Below, in pieces: positions 61,101-64,000 of a stretch of DNA of 64,000 bases. Position 1 is the first letter of the stretch; the number at the start of each line of letters is the position of its first letter. The stretch covers positions 124,001 to 188,000 of the forward strand of contig NZ_FOUX01000003.1 in NCBI RefSeq assembly GCF_900114995.1, given 5' to 3'. The notes below the pieces were generated by a model that was not told where the DNA came from, did no database searches, and saw nothing but the letters and a program-made list of their open reading frames with translations. A program made the position numbers and the translations under genes. This DNA is from Chitinophaga sp. YR627. Lineage in GTDB: Bacteria; Bacteroidota; Bacteroidia; Chitinophagales; Chitinophagaceae.

Positions 61101-64000
61101 AAGATCAGGGACTGCTGGATATTGGCCCCTACACCCAGAATGGTGTGAATAATCGAAGCTGTCTTAGAACTGTTATCTACCGCAGAATCCTGCTTCTCTA
61201 CATAACAACCCACACAGATACCACTTGTGATACTCTGCTGGCTGGTAGCGCCACCACAATCAATATCACCAGGATTAGCCGGTCCACCATCACCATTGAG
61301 GGTAATAGATACCGGCGTACGTAAACTGCGACAGTTCGCATTACTCTGTGAAACCGCCTCTGCATAGTAGGTCACATTACCTGTAACCGGCGGAACAGTA
61401 AACTGATTACCTACAAATACCGGTGTACCACCTGTTGGTGTACTATACCAGTTATACTGATAACCAGGATTTGGAGAAACAATATTGAAGGTTGGTGTAG
61501 TACCTTCTTCTACAGAAGCAGAAGACGGTGTAACTGTCACACCTGGGAGACCAGTTTTGATCTGAACAGGGGTACGTCTTTCGCTGCCGCAACTGTCAGC
61601 GCCGGCGGCTTCTACAAAGTAAGTTGTGTCTTTGGTAATAACAGGCGTCACAAATGTAGCACCATAACCAACCGGAGAACCGCCTGTATAAGCTGTATAC
61701 CAGCGGTAGGTATAACCAGTTGGAGCGATAATGCTCAAGGTAGCCGGACTACCCGTACATACGTAGGCTGTAGCCACAGCAGGTTGTACGATCGGCGTTA
61801 CTACCTGGGCATAATAGAGGTTTAGTGAAGTCAGTGCGCCCACTACTGCATTCACCCTTATTTCAATTCTGTCAAAGTCTTTGTTAGCTACGAAAGTATA
61901 GGCATTTTGCTGTACGCCGTTGAGTAAACGGATCGTCAGCAGCGGACTGGAAAGACCAGCCATTTCTGCATCCGTTGGTCTTGCACCATTGCCCAGACCG
62001 ACACCGATACCACTAATCACGCCAAGATCCAGCAGACCAGTTGTGGTACCCAAACCGATACGTACAGAGTCGCCGGCTTTCCCTTTGAAAGGGAATACGA
62101 CATCCTGGTAGGCATATCCTAATGCACCAACTCCCAGACGGATAGTAGATGCGGTACCTGTATTATTATCTACTGCCAGCGTAGGATTTTGCGTACCACA
62201 CAGCAGACAGGCCAGACCACCTGTGCCACTGCTCTGGGTCGTTGCACCACTACAGCTCAGTGGACCGTTGCCGGTAGCGCCATTCACGTCTACTTCCACA
62301 GCAGTTCTTGTAATACTGATCAGACCATCAGTAGGAGACACGGCTTCTACATAATAGGTCTTATCCAGGAACAGGGGAGGAGTTGTCAGACTATTGCCGG
62401 TATGAACAGGAGAACCTCCTTCTTTGGTTTCATACCAGTTGAAGATCACACCAGGGATGCTGGGGAGAGATGCATTCAGCGTAGCAGTCTGCCCTGCAGT
62501 GATCGTAGCAGGACTAGGTGTTACTGTTACAGGCGTCATTGCAATCACCTCATAAATATACAGGCTGTTTTCAACCGCCAGCAGACTGCTGATATCTACC
62601 TGTGCTGCGTCGAACGTCTTAGATACCGGTATCGCTACACGGAATTTATCGATACCTGCCGTTGTTTGCAGGAGATTTACCTTTAGGAGGGGGTTGTTCA
62701 ATGTCTGCGGATCATTATTGCTGACATTGTTCAGGGAAGTGGTTATACGAATACTACCCAGCAGGGAAGCATCCGCCAGGAAACCTGGTTTGCTGCCAAG
62801 TATCAGAATGATGCTATCACCACTGTGATAGATACCAGGGAAATTGATTTTCTGTCCTACAGTAGAAGCTATGCCCAGTGGCAATGACAGTCTGGACGCT
62901 GTTGTGGAATCTCCATCAGCAGCAAATGCAGGATCTGTAATACTACAAAGTGCGCAGGCTACACCACCGGTGATAGGACCTGTCTGACCAGTACCATATG
63001 TCCACAGCGGACCAGTACCACCACCAATTGTTACCGGTACAGCTGTTCTTACGAGACTGGCTGTACCCGCAGGGTCTTCCGCTTCAACATAATATGTTGT
63101 GTTACGGATCAGTGCAGGCGTTGTGAAAGCGCCGGAACCGGTGAATACAGGTGATCCACCGGTAGGGGTGGTATACCAGTTATACGTAGGATTGGTGATC
63201 CGGATAGAAGGCGTTAATGTAACACCAGTATTATAAGGTGTTTTTGCCGGGTTAGGCAATACCGATACCGGGATCATTGCGGCCACTTCATATAATTTCA
63301 GTGAGCCGGATACGCCAACCAGTCCGCCGAAATCCACCTGTACCCCATCAAAGGTTTTGGTGGCCGGGATCGTAACACGGAATTTGCGGGCATTATTCAG
63401 ACCAGCGCCCAGCAACTGGACTTTTACAGTAGGTGCATCCAGTGTCACGGCGTCATTGTTGGAGACCGCCGGACCTGCGATGCTATTATTGAAGGTAGTA
63501 ACTCTTACTTTGGGCAGCACAACAGCCGCCAGGTTCTCAGTAGGTGCTTCCAGGAACAGGACAATACTATCGAGCGCCTGGTATACGCCCGGTAATTTAA
63601 CCAGCTGACCTACATAAGCTGCCAGTCCTAAAGGAACTGTAAGGGTAGATGCTGTGGCGGTATCACCATCAGCAGCAGCTTCCGGTGTGCTGATCGCACA
63701 GGCCGCACAGGCTACACCGCTGGTGAAAGGGCCATCCTCTTCCTGACCATAGCTCCAGATCGTACCAGGACCACCTGCTACTTTTACTGTTACAGGCGTA
63801 CGCACATAGCTGCTCAGATTATCTGCAGCGCTAAATGCTTCCGCATAGTAGGTAGTGGTACGGTTTAGCAGGGGAGTAGGGAAACTGTTGCCAGTTGCAA
63901 CAGGAGTACCGCCCGTAGGCGTAGTGTACCATCTGTATATAGGACCTGCAATACGGCCATCGGTAGTCGCAGAGAGGGTTACGCTGCTACCCGCCGTAAT
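52190..64000 (-). CDS. Giant Ig-like repeat protein with gliding-motility C-terminal domain (N-terminus outside window)
   Basis: The frame is open to the window edge, giving at least 3936 residues. The N-terminus and signal peptide are not seen, and the GTG at 63805 is internal. Two repeat types alternate. About 31 Ig-like units of roughly 80 residues each have the pattern YxWYTxxTGGTxVxTG, then FTTPxLxxTTTYYVEA and a Cys before xRxxVxVTV (CHU_C-associated Ig type). Seven roughly 150-residue modules carry a CxxC near their start. Near the C-terminus lies a fibronectin III-like domain (about 52480-52740). Last comes a type-B gliding-motility C-terminal domain (FVPNLFTPNGDGFND to WDGTMGGRQQPVGVYIW) for type IX export. 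It is probably an SprB-like surface adhesin. An SprF-like partner gene follows. Confidence 0.9.
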   Translation of the reverse strand: MTAGSSVTLSATTDGRIAGPIYRWYTTPTGGTPVATGNSFPTPLLNRTTTYYAEAFSAADNLSSYVRTPVTVKVAGGPGTIWSYGQEEDGPFTSGVACAACAISTPEAAADGDTATASTLTVPLGLAAYVGQLVKLPGVYQALDSIVLFLEAPTENLAAVVLPKVRVTTFNNSIAGPAVSNNDAVTLDAPTVKVQLLGAGLNNARKFRVTIPATKTFDGVQVDFGGLVGVSGSLKLYEVAAMIPVSVLPNPAKTPYNTGVTLTPSIRITNPTYNWYTTPTGGSPVFTGSGAFTTPALIRNTTYYVEAEDPAGTASLVRTAVPVTIGGGTGPLWTYGTGQTGPITGGVACALCSITDPAFAADGDSTTASRLSLPLGIASTVGQKINFPGIYHSGDSIILILGSKPGFLADASLLGSIRITTSLNNVSNNDPQTLNNPLLKVNLLQTTAGIDKFRVAIPVSKTFDAAQVDISSLLAVENSLYIYEVIAMTPVTVTPSPATITAGQTATLNASLPSIPGVIFNWYETKEGGSPVHTGNSLTTPPLFLDKTYYVEAVSPTDGLISITRTAVEVDVNGATGNGPLSCSGATTQSSGTGGLACLLCGTQNPTLAVDNNTGTASTIRLGVGALGYAYQDVVFPFKGKAGDSVRIGLGTTTGLLDLGVISGIGVGLGNGARPTDAEMAGLSSPLLTIRLLNGVQQNAYTFVANKDFDRIEIRVNAVVGALTSLNLYYAQVVTPIVQPAVATAYVCTGSPATLSIIAPTGYTYRWYTAYTGGSPVGYGATFVTPVITKDTTYFVEAAGADSCGSERRTPVQIKTGLPGVTVTPSSASVEEGTTPTFNIVSPNPGYQYNWYSTPTGGTPVFVGNQFTVPPVTGNVTYYAEAVSQSNANCRSLRTPVSITLNGDGGPANPGDIDCGGATSQQSITSGICVGCYVEKQDSAVDNSSKTASIIHTILGVGANIQQSLIFPGPGVKGDSIRIKLGFTTGLADLSALAGIQISSSNGGTLNADQVTLNSGTLNLQLLNGNRDLIYSFAPGAAFDRVNIKLNGLATALTALKVYSAQIYAGTPTVEKDTVYICQGTTGTLRATGPGTTFRWYNQPAGGTVLGTGATFQVSDMTNAIYYVESISSAGCVNPVRKPVYVIVGLPQPLVSPTVRTINAGQTATFTVTSPNPAYQYNWYDAPAGGNVVRSNSSTFTTPALSAAAVYYVEVRDPSNNCTSSARTRVQVDINLPTEPTPCSYAKQQVSPVISGVCLLCSVADPALAVDENSNSASTITATVSALGYVGQLLQFDNTYPAGDSVTLDLEIPGQLADVTLLGGIRLETYNGSTPNADAVFLNNPTVHLTLLNTGNKFRVTLPVSKAFNGVMVSINGVLAALTSVKVYFAAVVTPRPVVSVASVDVCSGSTATLNATTANGANLAWYTTAVGGTAVQTGPTYTTGVLTASATYYVEAGRFGCANPTRVPVRVNVGATPAAPTAAGRSVCTGSPASLLATAPAGASFRWYTAPTGGTLLSSTANYTTNALTADTAFYVEADNNGCKSVTRTRVPVTVSPAPVNLTVTPLSTTVSVGQGAIFTAFATGTNVIYKWYNAAGDSIYTGAVFNTGPLTATTTFSVAAVNASGCISGPRVSVTATVVPGGNDIPCDAATSEQHTSNGVCVGCFVENPALAVDNSTATKSTLHVVLGLLNGYVQQSLVFPQISELNDSTLIGLSFDGSLADIGLLSTVEIGSYNGATSNNDFVALNSPLVKVALLGGSQQALVGFKPKALFDRIVIRLNSGVATALSAVSVNFASRVVGLPVVQGDTICAGNRANLTARGPANVSFRWYTTATGGTSIFTGTAYQTPALTANTTYYVEAVKTSLNCPNLQRVPVTAIVDPVPDAPVLDTTALTICSGSTAVFNVKPVAGITYRWYTALTGGTAFFTGTSYTTPALTATTVYYIEASNATGCANTTRTRVTANVIDQPAVPVVTPTSATICANNSTQLVATSATPGVIFRWYATATGGTPVFEGASFQTPVLTVTTTYYVEAVTGACSSASRTATTVTVNTVPAAPTVTTVPANGQVVSGQTAALTASSTTPGVNYAWYTVATGGSPVATGPTFTTPALTSNITYYVEAVAGAGSCPSQRTAVPLTVTVAPNTACDFANAQTNSTTAVCVLCSVQDAANTTDADINNFSILSVPLAAGSGSVQQSLIFPDAAAAGDSVRIVLELPAQVVDAGLLSSLEVSSFNGANPNNDAVFLNNSSVSVRLLTGSSKFTVAFAPGGTYDRVQVRLRAGIIAALVKANVYYATRQVSAPAVAVRNVTICSGNTATLTATGSAVSSLEWYTQPVGGTKVGDGGSFTTPQLTATTTYYVQSVRTSNNCANPNRVSVTVSVVPGLVTPTVTNATICAGQQATLTATVTGQNIQTRWYSAPTGGTLLFTGTTYVTNALNTDTAFYVETGNGSCILSSRVRATVSVGAAAPTPVLEAQNVDICSGGTATFRVVSPAAGVTYRWYTALTGGTPVSTGATFTTGALTATTVYYVEAINNASQCGASGARVAATASVALNPGTPALQTASVQVCAGQDATLAILNPQATLTYQWYDAATGGTLVATGPTFVVRAASASADYYVQAVNSNGCISTGARAKASVVVTPAPGTPTVASTAVNICRGATAALAVQSPNNSFTYRWYTTATGGTAVGTGPTFTTPVINTDTDYYVEATSGNCSSAVRARVSVVVSDPAPTPTLESANVSVCTGAAATLRVTSQTTGITYNWYTTATGGTPVFSGPEFTTAQLTTTTVYYVEAVNTASGCGASGARVAATVTVVPRPGTPAVVSNNIDVCSGQNTIIFIQDQQNDLAYQFYDAPTGGTLVSTGPVFVVNAVTSNITYYVQAVNANGCANAGPRVAVSLNVIPVPATPVTASNVTACPGTTIDLAVQNPNAALTYNWYTTPTGGTIAGTGSTFTTPVINAPATYYVEATNGNCTSATRAAVNITLSSAPPVPALESNNVNICTGATATLRVTSSTTGVTYNWYTAATGGTPVFSGPEFVTPNLTASTTYYVQAVSTNSQCAGTSARVAVTVTVNQIPVKPVLTAATVSICAGQDVTLSVQSPQTGVDYQWFNAGGTLVFTGNSFTVTGVTTNVIYYVQAVNAGGCVNAGGRATATITVTPAPVTPVTASAVNTCPGTTVDLSVQNPDAALTYNWYTAATGGTLAGTGSTFTTPVINAPVTYYVEATNGNCSSATRAAVSVTVSSVPPVPTLESNNVNTCTGGTARLRVTSSTTGVTYNWYTTATGGTAIFSGPEFVTPNLNASTTYYVEAVSTNNQCAGSSTRAAVTVTVGQSPDVPVLTAASVRVCAGQDVTLSVQSPQAGIDYQWFDAANGGTLVFTGTTFTVTAVTANVSYYVQAASGTTCVSTGRATAGIVVDAAAPTPDVASANVVTCVGGTATLNVLNPDAALTYRWYDAPANGTLLATGPEYTTAALNGNTTFYVEALNGSGCSSQARKGVTVTIVNTIDAPLADGATICAGTSALLSVKNPQAGISYKWYEAAIGGTAGFTGAEFTTPQLNTNMTYYVEASSGGCVSQSRTIVQVTVNTTPTAPVVASASVTACQGQPATLSIQNPNAALTYRWYTTPTGGTAAGTGSTFITPPINANVTYYVEALNGSGCASAARTTVNVNVGAPANNATVTGNEAAICPGATATLTASSTTPNAGFRWYTTATGGTAVATTAAFTTPALNQNTTYYVEVVSAGGCTSSSRIAVQVNILEALDAPVVTVSETTPTQVTFQWAAVPGAVSYEVTLDNGTTYIVPSSGAAGLTHVVSGLTPTQSVTIRVRALGDADCETSALSAAVTGTAENPQGNKIFVPNLFTPNGDGFNDIHYVYGNTIANVVVRYYNQFGQQIFETKDQRTGWDGTMGGRQQPVGVYIWVLRATLQDGSVVNMKGTVTIVR
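54100..56580 (-). repeat. Higher-order repeat: blocks of three Ig units, about 775 bp each
   Basis: Within the last 17 Ig units of the giant gene, equivalent codons (the TAC of the WYT motif) recur at 54180, 54951, 55728 and 56508, that is 771, 777 and 780 bp apart. Every third unit is most alike: those with GPEF next to the GGTPVFSG strand, then those with CAGQDVTL, then those with TYNWYT and AGTGSTFTTP. This points to duplication of three-unit blocks. Confidence 0.75.
57110..63760 (-). repeat. Seven copies of a CxxC-bearing module in the giant protein
   Basis: The modules begin near 63760, 63010, 62265, 61262, 60290, 59075 and 57575 and are each about 460-490 bp long. Shared features in order: CxxC (CAAC, CALC, CLLC, CVGC, CLLC, CVGC, CVLC), a segment like LAVDNSTATASTI, QxLxFP, GDSxxxxL, a DxxLL segment, a strand with NNDxxxLxxP, xVxLL, and FDxVxI before a final xxxVYxAxV. 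I do not recognise the domain. Confidence 0.75.

Noticed and set aside
52280..63608. Many plus-strand frames opposite the giant gene (up to about 170 codons)
   Set aside because: They are shadows of the repetitive coding strand with Cys/Ser/Arg-rich, unlikely translations.
63803..63805. GTG at 63805 as the start of the giant protein
   Set aside because: The frame continues to the window edge and encodes another complete Ig-like unit upstream of it, so this codon is internal.
52190..64000. Regular DNA repeats in this region as a possible CRISPR array or satellite
   Set aside because: The repeats stay in one open reading frame, the period is about 250 bp, and the variation follows protein constraints; they encode Ig-like units.

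Overview
This window looks like a chromosome segment from a member of the Bacteroidota, most likely a gliding Chitinophagaceae species close to Chitinophaga. Four kinds of evidence support this. Several genes are preceded by the Bacteroidota promoter TTG-N19-TAnnTTTG, with exact matches before the DoxX-like, DUF2024, DUF5606 and asd genes. There is a complete alternative complex III plus cytochrome oxidase cluster. There is type IX secretion and gliding machinery (SprF/PorP family, a PorE-like OmpA protein, a type-B C-terminal domain). Small families typical of the phylum (DUF2024, DUF5606, LptC lipoprotein, OmpL-like porin beside AmtB) are also present. Species assignment is inference; no rRNA gene is present.

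Layout. 1-5.95 kb: the 3' end of lysS, a DoxX-like membrane protein, a DPP-IV type peptidase, then a 0.8 kb gap and csaA, lptC and a LON-domain gene on the minus strand. In and next to that gap lie three related minus-strand promoter + RNA + terminator units, which I read as a small-RNA family; one sits as a leader in front of csaA. 6-10 kb: two tandem GT4 glycosyltransferases, a GT2 glycosyltransferase and a MeaB GTPase. 10-12 kb: a ClC-type channel and DUF2024. 12-28.3 kb: one long minus-strand respiratory cluster, in transcription order actABCDEF, ctaC, ctaD, ctaB, two subunit III genes, subunit IV, SCO, DUF420 and a small membrane protein. It encodes a quinol:cytochrome c reductase (ACIII) coupled to an aa3-type oxidase, with heme O synthesis and copper-delivery helpers. 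28.7-34 kb: purN, an outer-membrane protein, a second SCO protein followed by a Fur-family regulator, an M3 oligopeptidase and DUF5606. 34-48 kb: a secreted lamin-tail protein, asd, a small orphan gene, DUF2461, an OmpL-like porin with AmtB, UvrB, an S1/P1 nuclease, a PfkB kinase and a MATE exporter.

48.4-64 kb: a surface-type lipoprotein and then a minus-strand three-gene module. A giant repeat protein (at least 3936 residues, N-terminus beyond the window) ends in a gliding-motility C-terminal domain. It is followed by an SprF-like gene and by a TPR/beta-propeller/OmpA protein. The order fits an adhesin, its dedicated type IX export partner and a peptidoglycan-linked envelope component. The giant protein has two interleaved repeat types: about 31 Ig-like units of roughly 80 residues, and seven copies of a roughly 150-residue CxxC-bearing module.

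Most metabolic genes are ordinary. The least explained items are the three-copy RNA family (3.4-4.4 kb), the CxxC module and the higher-order repeats of the giant protein, and several strong intergenic inverted repeats. No tRNA, rRNA, CRISPR array, insertion sequence or phage was seen.
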